DNA from: Pedobacter caeni
GTDB taxonomy: Bacteria; Bacteroidota; Bacteroidia; Sphingobacteriales; Sphingobacteriaceae
Assembly (NCBI RefSeq): GCF_900129215.1
Contig: NZ_FQUQ01000008.1
Location: 62,001 to 126,000, forward strand
DNA: 64,000 bases
Direction: 5' to 3'
Shown piece by piece: positions 1 through 8,092 of the stretch; positions within the stretch are counted from its first letter, which is position 1; each line of letters opens with the position of its first letter. The position numbers were made by a program, and so were the translations under genes. The notes beneath the pieces are model-generated. The model saw only the letters and a program-made list of their open reading frames with translations, ran no database searches and was not told the origin of the DNA.

Positions 1-1
1 C

Positions 2-1420
2 GCTACGTCTAGACGGAGTTTCCTTAAGACTGCTGCAGTTGCAGCTACTGCATTTATGATTGTTCCCCGTCATGTTTTAGGCGGAAGAGGATTTACTGCC
101 CCGAGCGACCGCCTGATTATTGCAGGGATAGGTGCCGGAGGTAAAGGACAATCGGACATTGCTAGTTTTTACAAAAGTGGCAAAGCCGAAATCGGCTTCC
201 TTTGTGATGTACATGACTCCAGGGCTGCTGCCAGTGTAAAGGCCTTCCCGAAAGCAAAATACTACAGGGATTACCGTGAATTGTTCGACAAAGAATCCAA
301 GAACTTCGATGCAGTTTCGGTTTCTACCCCGGATCATAGCCATGCCATACAGGCTTTAGCTGCCATGCAGTTAGGGAAACATGTATATGTTCAAAAACCA
401 TTAACTCATGATATTTACGAAGCGCGTGCCTTAACTGCAGCAGCTTCAAAATATAAAGTAGTGACGCAAATGGGAAACCAGGGTGCATCTAACGATGGAC
501 CAAGGCAGATGAAAGAATGGTATGATGCAGGTTTAATTGGTGATGTTCATACGGTATATGCCTGGACAGACAGACCGGTATGGCCTCAGGGCATTCCATG
601 GTCAGCAAATAAAGCGCAGGTACCAAGTGATCTGGACTGGAATTTATGGTTGGGTACTGCCCCTTACAAAGATTATGTGGAGAAATTAGTTCCATTTAAC
701 TGGAGAGGCTGGTGGGATTATGGTACAGGAGCACTGGGCGATATGGGATGTCACTTGTTAGAGGCCCCATTCAGCATGCTAAATCTGAAATATGCTTCGG
801 AAGTTCAGGCGAGCGTAGGTTCTGTATATGTAGATGAGTTTAAAAGGGGTTATTTCCCTGACAGCTGTCCGCCGTCAAGCCACGTAACCTTGAAATTCCC
901 GAAAACAAATAAAACCAAAGGTGATGTTACCGTTCACTGGATGGACGGTGGTATTCAGCCGGAAAGACCGGAAGAACTGGAAGCAAACGAGGTGTTTGGT
1001 GATGGTGGAAACGGAACTTTATTTATCGGTACAAAAGGTAAAATGATGGCCAGCACGTATAGTGCAGATCCACGCTTGTTGCCATTGAGCAAGAACAAGG
1101 ACATCAGGGTTCCTGAAAGCCTTGCACGTGTTAAAGGCGGAGCAGACGGTCACTATGCACAATGGGTGGAAGCTTGTATTGCCGGATATGGTAAAAAAGA
1201 ACTCAGCTCACCATTTGACATCGCTGGTCCTTTAACAGAAGCGTTATTAATGGCCAACCTGGCGATCAGAGCTACAGACATCCAATTGAAAAACGATAAA
1301 GGCAGAGCCAGTTACCCTGGAAGAAACATCAAGTTACTTTGGGACAATGACAAAATGAGGGTCACCAATTTTGATGCAGTAAACCAATACGTACAACGCG
1401 AATACCGTAAAGGATGGTAA
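2..1420 (+). CDS. Gfo/Idh/MocA family oxidoreductase, Tat-exported (5' end outside window)
   Basis: This is an NAD(P)-dependent sugar or polyol oxidoreductase, probably periplasmic. The frame is open from base 2 and reads A-T-S-R-R-S-F-L-K followed by an Ala/Val-rich stretch, which is a twin-arginine signal. The true start therefore lies left of the window, and the ATG at base 56 is internal. A Rossmann motif GIGAGGKG follows at about bases 128-151. A V-Q-K-P motif stands where many relatives have E-K-P, and the active-site-type D-M-G-C-H lies at bases 740-754. The 472 visible residues fit the long Bacteroidota/Planctomycetota Tat branch of the family. It heads the visible part of an operon with a DUF1080 protein, a permease and two TIM-barrel enzymes. 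Oxidation of a glycoside at C3 is the inferred role; the substrate is unknown. Confidence 0.9.
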   Translation, partial: ATSRRSFLKTAAVAATAFMIVPRHVLGGRGFTAPSDRLIIAGIGAGGKGQSDIASFYKSGKAEIGFLCDVHDSRAAASVKAFPKAKYYRDYRELFDKESKNFDAVSVSTPDHSHAIQALAAMQLGKHVYVQKPLTHDIYEARALTAAASKYKVVTQMGNQGASNDGPRQMKEWYDAGLIGDVHTVYAWTDRPVWPQGIPWSANKAQVPSDLDWNLWLGTAPYKDYVEKLVPFNWRGWWDYGTGALGDMGCHLLEAPFSMLNLKYASEVQASVGSVYVDEFKRGYFPDSCPPSSHVTLKFPKTNKTKGDVTVHWMDGGIQPERPEELEANEVFGDGGNGTLFIGTKGKMMASTYSADPRLLPLSKNKDIRVPESLARVKGGADGHYAQWVEACIAGYGKKELSSPFDIAGPLTEALLMANLAIRATDIQLKNDKGRASYPGRNIKLLWDNDKMRVTNFDAVNQYVQREYRKGW

Positions 1421-1446
1421 TCCTTTTTCAGCTAAAAAGATAAAAT

Positions 1447-1473
1447 GATGGACCCCGTATCAAAGGGTCCATC
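1447..1473 (+). other. Intra-operon hairpin between oxidoreductase and DUF1080 genes
   Basis: A perfect 9-bp inverted repeat (GATGGACCC and GGGTCCATC) encloses a 9-base loop in the 80-base gap between two co-directional genes. No T-run follows, so it is not a standard intrinsic terminator. It could stabilise or process the operon mRNA or cause partial attenuation; this is inference. Confidence 0.55.
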
Positions 1474-1500
1474 TGACAATTAAACCCTAAAAATAAACAG

Positions 1501-2190
1501 ATGAAACAATATATTTTCTCAGCCATGCTTTTCACTGCAGTCATAGGCTCAGCAAATGCACAATCCGGTAAAAAAGGCTTTACCAAACTGTTTGATGGTA
1601 AATCAACTGCCGGATGGCATACTTATGGCCAGACTACAGCAGGTAGCAAATGGCAGGTAGAAGATGGCACGCTTCATTTTGTTCCTAAATCAGGAAGAGA
1701 AGGTGGCGGAGATCTGGTAACCGATAAGGAATACAGTAATTTCCACCTTAAAATCGACTGGAAAGTAGCTCCAAAAGCGAATAGCGGAATTATTTTCTAC
1801 ATCAATGAAGACAAGGATAAATATTCCAATACTTACAGTACTGGTTTAGAGATGCAGGTATTGGACAATGATGGTCATCCGGACGGAAAGATCACCAAAC
1901 ACCGTGCTGGAGACCTTTATGACCTGATTAAAAGCAGCTCAGAGCCGGTAAAGCCTGTCGGAGAATGGAACACAGCGGAGATCATCAGCAAAAACGGCAA
2001 ACTGGAACTGAAACTAAATGGCGTCAAAATCGTGAGTACCACCCTGTGGGACGATCAGTTTAAAGCCCTGGTTGCAGGAAGTAAATTTAAAGGATGGGAT
2101 GGTTTTGCTACCTTCAAATCCGGAAAGATTGCCCTTCAGGATCATGGTAATGAGGTATGGTACCGCAACATCATGATTAAAGAACTATAA
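1501..2190 (+). CDS. Secreted 3-keto-disaccharide hydrolase family protein (DUF1080)
   Basis: The 229-residue protein starts with a classic signal peptide (M-K-Q-Y-I-F-S..., cleavage expected after A-N-A) and continues as one DUF1080 (3-keto-disaccharide hydrolase, Pfam PF06439) domain with a jelly-roll fold. Family hallmarks visible are the early F-T-K-L-F-D-G-K motif followed by G-W-H, the central N-S-G-I-I-F-Y segment, E-M-Q-V-L-D, and the C-terminal V-W-Y-R-N-I with basic residues. Family members cleave 3-keto-glycosides made by Gfo/Idh/MocA oxidoreductases, and that is what the upstream gene encodes. The location is periplasmic or outer surface. Function on a particular sugar is not readable from the sequence. 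Confidence 0.88.
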   Translation: MKQYIFSAMLFTAVIGSANAQSGKKGFTKLFDGKSTAGWHTYGQTTAGSKWQVEDGTLHFVPKSGREGGGDLVTDKEYSNFHLKIDWKVAPKANSGIIFYINEDKDKYSNTYSTGLEMQVLDNDGHPDGKITKHRAGDLYDLIKSSSEPVKPVGEWNTAEIISKNGKLELKLNGVKIVSTTLWDDQFKALVAGSKFKGWDGFATFKSGKIALQDHGNEVWYRNIMIKEL

Positions 2191-2223
2191 TTGATAAACA
2201 AAACGAGATATAACTAACCAAAA

Positions 2224-3462
2224 ATGAACCTAAACAATCGCATCAAATTGTCAGCCATGATGTTCCTGGAATTTTTTATCTGGGGAGCATGGTTTGTTAC
2301 ACTGGGTACCTTCCTGGGGAATAACCTCAGTGCTACGGGAGGCCAGAGTGCATCAGTGTTCTCTACCCAGTCATGGGGAGCGATCATTGCCCCTTTTATC
2401 ATTGGACTGATTGCTGACCGCTATTTTAATGCGGAGAAAATTCTGGGTGTCCTGCACCTGGTAGGTGCTGTGCTGATGTATCAGATGTATAATGCCACAG
2501 ACATCAACGTATTTTACCCCTATGTTTTGGGCTATATGATTCTGTTTATGCCTACCCTGGCACTGGTCAACTCGGTTTCTTTCAATCAGATGAAAGATCC
2601 GGAAAAAGAATTCTCTACCATCAGGGTATGGGGAACAATCGGATGGATTGCAGCAGGTTTATTGATCAGTTTCTATTTCCACTGGGATACCGCCGAAGCT
2701 GCGAAAGCCGGAATGTTGAAAAACACGTTTCTAATGGCTGGTATTGCTTCACTAACATTAGGTTTATTTAGCTTCACTTTACCAAAAACACCTCCAAAAG
2801 TATCCTCAGGAGAAAAGGTAAAAGTATCAGAGATTTTAGGCCTTGACGCCTTAAAGCTGTTAAAGGATAAGAACTTTGCAATCTTCTTTATCTCTTCAAT
2901 CCTGATCTGTATCCCATTGGCTTTCTATTATCAGAATGCACACCCTTTCCTTTCCAATGTCGGTCTGGAAAACCCTACAGGGAAAATGACCATCGGACAG
3001 ATTTCCGAAGTGCTCTTCCTGTTACTTTTACCGGTATTCTTTACCAAATTTGGCTTTAAGAAAACCATTTTAGTGGGAATGCTGGCCTGGGGAGTTCGTT
3101 ATGCGCTGTTTGCTTATGGAAATGCAAGTGACCTGAGCTTCATGCTGATTCTCGGAATTGCCCTTCATGGTATTTGTTATGACTTCTTCTTTGTATCGGG
3201 ACAGATCTATACCAATTCTGCTGCCGGAGATAAATACAAAAGCTCTGCACAAGGTCTAATTACGCTGGCCACCTACGGTGTAGGAATGCTGGTTGGTTTC
3301 GAGGTTGCAGGATGGATTACCGACACCTACAAACTTGCCGACGGTTCGTTCGACTGGAAAATGGTATGGATCATTCCTTCAGGAATCGCATTCGTTGTCT
3401 TTTTATTGTTTGCACTTTTCTTTACGGATAAAAAGAAAGTGGAAGCCCAATTGAATCACTAA
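2224..3462 (+). CDS. MFS permease, nucleoside:H+ symporter-like
   Basis: The 412-residue protein is very hydrophobic with about 12 membrane segments. Its opening (K-L-S-A-M-M-F-L-E-F-F-I-W-G-A-W) is characteristic of the NupG-like nucleoside permease branch of the major facilitator superfamily as found in Bacteroidota sugar operons. The loop around residues 185-205 (T-L-P-K-T-P-P) joins the two six-helix halves. Its place between a periplasmic DUF1080 protein and two TIM-barrel enzymes suggests it carries the processed sugar across the inner membrane rather than nucleosides; that is inference. The stop TAA shares its last base with the ATG of the next gene, so the two are translationally coupled. 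Confidence 0.85.
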   Translation: MNLNNRIKLSAMMFLEFFIWGAWFVTLGTFLGNNLSATGGQSASVFSTQSWGAIIAPFIIGLIADRYFNAEKILGVLHLVGAVLMYQMYNATDINVFYPYVLGYMILFMPTLALVNSVSFNQMKDPEKEFSTIRVWGTIGWIAAGLLISFYFHWDTAEAAKAGMLKNTFLMAGIASLTLGLFSFTLPKTPPKVSSGEKVKVSEILGLDALKLLKDKNFAIFFISSILICIPLAFYYQNAHPFLSNVGLENPTGKMTIGQISEVLFLLLLPVFFTKFGFKKTILVGMLAWGVRYALFAYGNASDLSFMLILGIALHGICYDFFFVSGQIYTNSAAGDKYKSSAQGLITLATYGVGMLVGFEVAGWITDTYKLADGSFDWKMVWIIPSGIAFVVFLLFALFFTDKKKVEAQLNH

Positions 3463-4343
3463 TGAGCGAAGAACTGAGCAGGAGAACTGCATTGAAAAGC
3501 ATTGTTGCCGGAACTGCCGCATTAGGCGTATCGGCAGCTTTACCTGCTTTTGCATTGGAACCTTATAAATCTACGGCCTTGAAAGGAAATGTAAACCACT
3601 CTGTTTGCCGCTGGTGTTTTGGTGGCATGGAATTAGAGGCTTTATGTATTGAAGCAAAGAAAATAGGATTGAAAGCAATCGACCTGGTTGGTCCTGCAGA
3701 CTGGCATATCCTGAAGAAACATGGTTTGTATTCTTCGATGTGTAACGGTGCTGAGATCAATCTTGTAGATGGCTGGAATGATCCGAAGTTCCACGCTACC
3801 CTGATTAAGAACTATTCGGAAATGATCCCTAAAGTAGCCGCAGCTGGATATACACAGCTGATCTGCTTCAGTGGAAACCGACGTGGTAAAGATGATGAAA
3901 CAGGATGGAACAATTGCGTTGAAGGATTAAAACAAGTGATCGGCATCGCCGAAAAACACAATGTAGTATTGGTGATGGAGTTATTAAACAGTAAAGTTGA
4001 CCATAAAGACTATCAGTGTGATACCACTGCATGGGGTGCTGAACTGGCCAAGAGACTGGGCTCAGAAAACTTTAAACTGTTGTACGATATTTACCACATG
4101 CAGATTGACGAGGGAAATGTGATTGCCAATATCAATAAATATCACCAGTACATTTCTCATTACCATACCGCCGGAGTACCCGGAAGAAACGAAATAGACG
4201 ATACTCAGGAGTTGTTTTATCCGGCAATCATTAAAGCCATCCTTGCGACTGGTTTTAAAGGTTACCTTGCACAGGAATTTATTCCCAGGTACAAGGATAA
4301 ACTCAAATCACTGAGAGATGCCGTAAATATTTGTGACGTATAA
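3462..4343 (+). CDS. Tat-exported hydroxypyruvate-isomerase-like TIM-barrel protein
   Basis: This is a 293-residue protein of the AP endonuclease 2 / xylose-isomerase-like TIM-barrel superfamily, closest by eye to hydroxypyruvate isomerase. The N-terminus has L-S-R-R-T-A-L-K followed by a hydrophobic Ala-rich stretch, a Tat signal, which cytoplasmic Hyi enzymes lack. Metal-site candidates are the glutamate in V-M-E-L-L-N, the D-I-Y-H-M segment, the histidines of S-H-Y-H-T-A-G and the glutamate in L-A-Q-E-F. The start overlaps the permease stop by one base. Isomerase, epimerase, or lyase/hydratase activity on a keto-sugar are all possible. Export argues against a role in glyoxylate metabolism. 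Confidence 0.82.
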   Translation: MSEELSRRTALKSIVAGTAALGVSAALPAFALEPYKSTALKGNVNHSVCRWCFGGMELEALCIEAKKIGLKAIDLVGPADWHILKKHGLYSSMCNGAEINLVDGWNDPKFHATLIKNYSEMIPKVAAAGYTQLICFSGNRRGKDDETGWNNCVEGLKQVIGIAEKHNVVLVMELLNSKVDHKDYQCDTTAWGAELAKRLGSENFKLLYDIYHMQIDEGNVIANINKYHQYISHYHTAGVPGRNEIDDTQELFYPAIIKAILATGFKGYLAQEFIPRYKDKLKSLRDAVNICDV

Positions 4344-4353
4344 ATTAAAAGCT

Positions 4354-5226
4354 ATGAATTCAAGAAGAACATTTATAAAAAATGTAGGGATTGCCGCGGC
4401 AGGAGCCATTATACTCCCTTCATTTGCTTTTGCAGCAGCAAAAGGGAAACGCGTTGGTCTTCAATTGTACACTTTACGTGATGTGATTGGGAAAGATGTG
4501 ACAGGAGTAATCGAGAAAGTGGCCAAAGCCGGCTATAAAGAAGTAGAAACCTATGGTTATTCTGCTAAAGGCGGTTATTGGGGATTGGACCCAAAGGCAT
4601 TCAAAAGTCTCCTTGATGCAAACGGACTAAAAGCCCCAAGCGGACATTTTGGTTTGGATGCTTTCATCAAAGATGGCAATCAGGACGACTTAAAAATCAA
4701 TATCGAAGGTGCAAAAGGAATCGGCATGAATTACCTGACCGTACCATGGTTAGGAGAAGATTTAAGGTCCAGCCTTGATGATTATAAAAAAGTAGCAGCC
4801 CGCTTAAACGAAGCTGCCCTGATATGTAAACAATCAGGCTTAACGCTTGCTTACCATAATCATGATTTTGAATTCAAGAAATATGATGGTGGTACCGGAT
4901 ATGAGGTGATGCTTCAGGAAACGGACAAAGACAACGTGAAATTTGAAATGGACTTATATTGGGTAGTCAGATCAGGAAACGATCCTCTTGCTTTATTTAA
5001 CAAATATCCGGGACGTTTCCCAATGTGGCATGTAAAGGATATGGATAAAGCGAAACCTTCGATCAATACAGAAGTGGGTAGCGGAAGCATCAACTTCAAG
5101 TCTATTTTTAAGCATGCCAAGCAGGCAGGGCTGAAACATGCGATCGTAGAGCAGGAAAACTTCTCCATGGATCCGTTTGTGAGCATTAAGAAAAGCTTCG
5201 ACCATGTAAATCGCGATTTGATTTAA
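4354..5226 (+). CDS. Tat-exported sugar phosphate isomerase/epimerase-like TIM-barrel protein
   Basis: The 290-residue protein belongs to the xylose-isomerase-like TIM-barrel superfamily (IolE/IolI-like). I chose the ATG at 4354, ten bases after the previous stop, because it puts the twin-arginine motif M-N-S-R-R-T-F-I-K directly at the N-terminus. A longer GTG start at 4333 would overlap the upstream gene. Candidate metal ligands are in Y-H-N-H-D-F-E-F, the aspartate of E-M-D-L-Y-W, M-W-H-V-K-D-M-D, and the glutamate of A-I-V-E-Q-E. It is the second exported TIM-barrel enzyme of the operon, which suggests two consecutive steps on a modified sugar. A terminator follows at 5248. Confidence 0.83.
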   Translation: MNSRRTFIKNVGIAAAGAIILPSFAFAAAKGKRVGLQLYTLRDVIGKDVTGVIEKVAKAGYKEVETYGYSAKGGYWGLDPKAFKSLLDANGLKAPSGHFGLDAFIKDGNQDDLKINIEGAKGIGMNYLTVPWLGEDLRSSLDDYKKVAARLNEAALICKQSGLTLAYHNHDFEFKKYDGGTGYEVMLQETDKDNVKFEMDLYWVVRSGNDPLALFNKYPGRFPMWHVKDMDKAKPSINTEVGSGSINFKSIFKHAKQAGLKHAIVEQENFSMDPFVSIKKSFDHVNRDLI

Positions 5227-5247
5227 GAATAAAGATCTTAAAATATC

Positions 5248-5283
5248 AAGGGAAGTGGTTTACAAAACTACTTCCCTTTTTTA
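5248..5283 (+). terminator. Intrinsic terminator of the sugar operon
   Basis: A 14-bp stem (5248-5261 pairing with 5265-5278, one G-T wobble) with a 3-base loop is followed by a T-run. It sits 21 bases after the stop of the last operon gene and separates the operon from asd. Confidence 0.9.
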
Positions 5284-5414
5284 TGTTCAGAAATTCGCAT
5301 CTGAGGCGCGATTTCACATAAAAGGGTAAAGATCACCTGTTAAAAACAAATCAAAATGTAAGTTTTAGGTTCTTTAAAAGCAAAAAGCGTAAAAAAATCA
5401 CCATATTTGAAAAA

Positions 5415-5431
5415 TCTGAGAAATACTCAGA
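5415..5431. promoter_or_regulatory. Small inverted repeat upstream of asd
   Basis: TCTGAG and CTCAGA form a perfect 6-bp inverted repeat around AAATA in the 285-base gap before asd. A weak promoter-like CATATTTG lies just upstream, with one mismatch to TAnnTTTG. It could be an operator or a leader hairpin. The rest of the gap is AT-rich and shows nothing else recognisable. Confidence 0.3.
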
Positions 5432-5511
5432 CCATTGAGAATAAAGAACTTATTATAAAAACTGAATACTATATAAATTAATAAAAACCGATTAAAAAAA
5501 CCATTTAAAAA

Positions 5512-6504
5512 ATGAAAATTGCAGTTGTAGGCGCCACCGGTCTGGTAGGTACCGTAATGTTAAAAGTGTTAGAAGAGCGTAACTTCCCGTTAACCGAGTT
5601 AATTCCGGTTGCATCCGAAAAAAGTGTTGGTAAGGAAATCACTTTTAAGGGTAAGAAGTATGCAATTGTAAACATGGATACTGCAATTTCAATGAGACCC
5701 GATATTGCATTATTCTCTGCAGGTGGAAGCACCTCTTTAGAACATGCACCACGTTTCGCTGAGGCAGGTACCACCGTAATTGACAATTCATCTGCATGGC
5801 GCATGGACCCTTCTAAAAAGCTGGTTGTACCAGAAGTGAATGCCCATGAGCTTTCTATTGATGATAAGATCATTGCAAACCCAAACTGTTCGACCATCCA
5901 AATGGTAGTGGCTTTAAAACCATTACATGATAAATATAAGATCAAGCGTGTTGTCGTTTCTACTTACCAGTCTGTAACCGGAACCGGTGTAAAGGCAGTA
6001 GAACAAATGATGAATGAGCGTAAAGGTATTCTTGATGGCCCTATGGCTTATGCTTACCCGATCGACTTAAACGTAATTCCTCAGATCGATGTTTTCGTAG
6101 ATAACGGATACACAAAAGAGGAAATGAAAATGATCAATGAAACCCGTAAGATTATGGGTGATGACAGCATCCGTTTAACGGCTACAACAGTACGTATCCC
6201 GGTAATGGGCGGTCACTCTGAATCTGTAAACATTGAGTTTGAAAACGATTTTGACCTTGCAGAAGTAAGAGAATTATTGGAGAAAACAGATGGAATCATT
6301 GTAGTAGATGACATTGCCAACCTGAAATACCCGATGCCTAAAGATGCTCATGAAAAAGATGAGGTATTTGTTGGAAGGATCAGACGCGATGAATCTATGC
6401 CGAATTCACTGAACATGTGGATCGTTGCCGATAACCTGCGTAAAGGTGCAGCAACGAATGCGGTTCAGATTGCTGAATTCTTAGTTAAAAAAGGATTGAT
6501 TTAA
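5512..6504 (+). CDS. asd: Aspartate-semialdehyde dehydrogenase
   Basis: The enzyme reduces L-aspartyl phosphate to L-aspartate semialdehyde with NADPH, the branch point to lysine/diaminopimelate, threonine and methionine. The 330-residue length is normal. The N-terminal nucleotide-binding motif is G-A-T-G-L-V-G (residues 8-14), S-A-G-G-S-T-S follows near residue 65, and the catalytic cysteine is C126 in N-P-N-C-S-T. The G-G-H-S-E segment carries the substrate-side histidine. It appears monocistronic: a terminator lies upstream, another follows, and the nearest genes have separate roles. Confidence 0.96.
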   Translation: MKIAVVGATGLVGTVMLKVLEERNFPLTELIPVASEKSVGKEITFKGKKYAIVNMDTAISMRPDIALFSAGGSTSLEHAPRFAEAGTTVIDNSSAWRMDPSKKLVVPEVNAHELSIDDKIIANPNCSTIQMVVALKPLHDKYKIKRVVVSTYQSVTGTGVKAVEQMMNERKGILDGPMAYAYPIDLNVIPQIDVFVDNGYTKEEMKMINETRKIMGDDSIRLTATTVRIPVMGGHSESVNIEFENDFDLAEVRELLEKTDGIIVVDDIANLKYPMPKDAHEKDEVFVGRIRRDESMPNSLNMWIVADNLRKGAATNAVQIAEFLVKKGLI

Positions 6505-6522
6505 TCTTTAAATAAAAATCAC

Positions 6523-6571
6523 AAAGTGATGTATGGAAAGCTGAACAAGGCAATCTGTACATCACTTTTTT
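6523..6571 (+). terminator. Intrinsic terminator after asd
   Basis: AAAGTGATGTA (6523-6533) pairs perfectly with TACATCACTTT (6558-6568) across a 24-base loop, and the T-run continues to 6571. It lies 18 bases after the asd stop. Confidence 0.85.
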
Positions 6572-6604
6572 CGTTATTAACCCATACCAAACAACCCTGT
6601 TTTG

Positions 6605-8023
6605 ATGAGTATTGCTAAAAAAATCTCCTGCCTGTTATTCCTGCTGCTGCTCCGGCAGTTTGCCTTTGCACAAGGCCCTGCACAAAAGCTGGAACAAGCC
6701 TATAATAACTTAACCGCAGATCCACAGGCAAAATACGGAATCGTTGCCCTGTGTGTACTGGATGCGACAACAGGAAAAACCATATTTGCTAAAAATGAAA
6801 ACCTCGGACTGGCCACTGCATCAACCCTGAAAACCATTACTTCTGCTACTGCGTTCAGCTTACTCGGCAAAGATTTTCAATACCAGACGACCCTTGCCTA
6901 TAGCGGTAACATTACCGCAGAAGGCATTTTAAAGGGAGACCTGATCATTATTGGAGGTGGCGACCCAACCCTGGGCTCCTGGCGGTATGAAAGCAGTAAG
7001 GAAGCCCATGTGCTGGACCAATGGCTGAAAGCCATACAGGCTGCAGGGATTAAAAAAATTGAAGGCAGAATCATCGGAGATGATAGTTTGTGGGGTAGTC
7101 AGAGTACACCAGACGGATGGATCTGGCAAGATATAGGAAATTACTATGGCGCGGGCCCTTCGGCGCTTAGCTGGCGGGAAAATCAGTTTGACATCCACCT
7201 CAAAGCCAATAAATCAGCAGAAGAGGAAGTTTCTATGCTGAAAATTGTTCCGGAAATGCCCTACCTTAAATTCGTCAATGAGCTTAAAGCAGGTTCTCCG
7301 GGCACAGGCGATAATGTGTATGCCTATCTCCCGCCCTATAGCCATACGGCTTACCTGCGTGGAACCTGGGCATTGGGAATCACTAAATCCGGTGTTTCCG
7401 CAGCTTTACCCGATCCTGCATTTGATGCTGCTTTCCGTTTACAGGACACCCTTCAACGCATCGGAATTAATACAGGGTCAGGTGTAACCACAGCAAGACT
7501 GCTGACGGTAGACAAACAGGCCTTACCCACTGTCAGCCAGAAACTGATCACCATCTCCTCCCCTTCTTTGAGTGAAATGGTGTATTGGTTCAACAAAAAG
7601 AGCGTCAATCTTTATGGAGAACACCTGTTAAGGACCATCGCCTGGAAATCCGGCAAAGCCGCCACTACAAAAAACGGGGCACAGGCTGAAATCAACTTTT
7701 GGGTAGGTAAAGGCCTGGACGGGGCTGCAATGAATATTATGGATGGTAGCGGACTTTCTCCTGCAACCAGGGTTACTGCAACGACAATGGCCAGTGTCTT
7801 GTTTCAATCCCAGAAAGAGGACTGGTTTCCTGACTTCTATAAATCACTTCCGGAGAACAATGGTATGAAGCTCAAAAGTGGCAGCATCAATGATGTTTCT
7901 GCCTATGCGGGATATTACACAGATAAATCAGGCAATAAATACATCATTGTGATCAACATCAATAATTACACGGGCTCAGGCATCAGCAGGAAGTTATTCA
8001 AGGTGCTGGATGCGCTTAAATAA
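6605..8023 (+). CDS. dacB: D-alanyl-D-alanine carboxypeptidase/endopeptidase (PBP4, DacB type)
   Basis: This is a low-molecular-mass penicillin-binding protein that trims or cuts peptidoglycan peptides in the periplasm. A signal peptide (cleavage after F-A-F-A-Q) opens the 472-residue protein. The three serine-transferase motifs are all present: S-T-L-K at residues 73-76 (nucleophile S73), S-V-N at 333-335 and K-S-G at 424-426. The large insert between the first two motifs is characteristic of class C (PBP4) enzymes. K-S-G rather than K-T-G is a conservative variant. I took the ATG at 6605; a TTG directly before it is possible but adds only one residue. The gene symbol is by family. Confidence 0.93.
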   Translation: MSIAKKISCLLFLLLLRQFAFAQGPAQKLEQAYNNLTADPQAKYGIVALCVLDATTGKTIFAKNENLGLATASTLKTITSATAFSLLGKDFQYQTTLAYSGNITAEGILKGDLIIIGGGDPTLGSWRYESSKEAHVLDQWLKAIQAAGIKKIEGRIIGDDSLWGSQSTPDGWIWQDIGNYYGAGPSALSWRENQFDIHLKANKSAEEEVSMLKIVPEMPYLKFVNELKAGSPGTGDNVYAYLPPYSHTAYLRGTWALGITKSGVSAALPDPAFDAAFRLQDTLQRIGINTGSGVTTARLLTVDKQALPTVSQKLITISSPSLSEMVYWFNKKSVNLYGEHLLRTIAWKSGKAATTKNGAQAEINFWVGKGLDGAAMNIMDGSGLSPATRVTATTMASVLFQSQKEDWFPDFYKSLPENNGMKLKSGSINDVSAYAGYYTDKSGNKYIIVININNYTGSGISRKLFKVLDALK

Positions 8024-8092
8024 GATTATTTGCCTTTTTATTGATAAATTGCGCCTGTTTATAAAATTCGAAATACACTGTTAGCCAGTTCT

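Noticed and set aside
5505..5945. 146-codon minus-strand open frame opposite asd
   Set aside because: asd is unmistakable on the plus strand and the antisense frame has no support.
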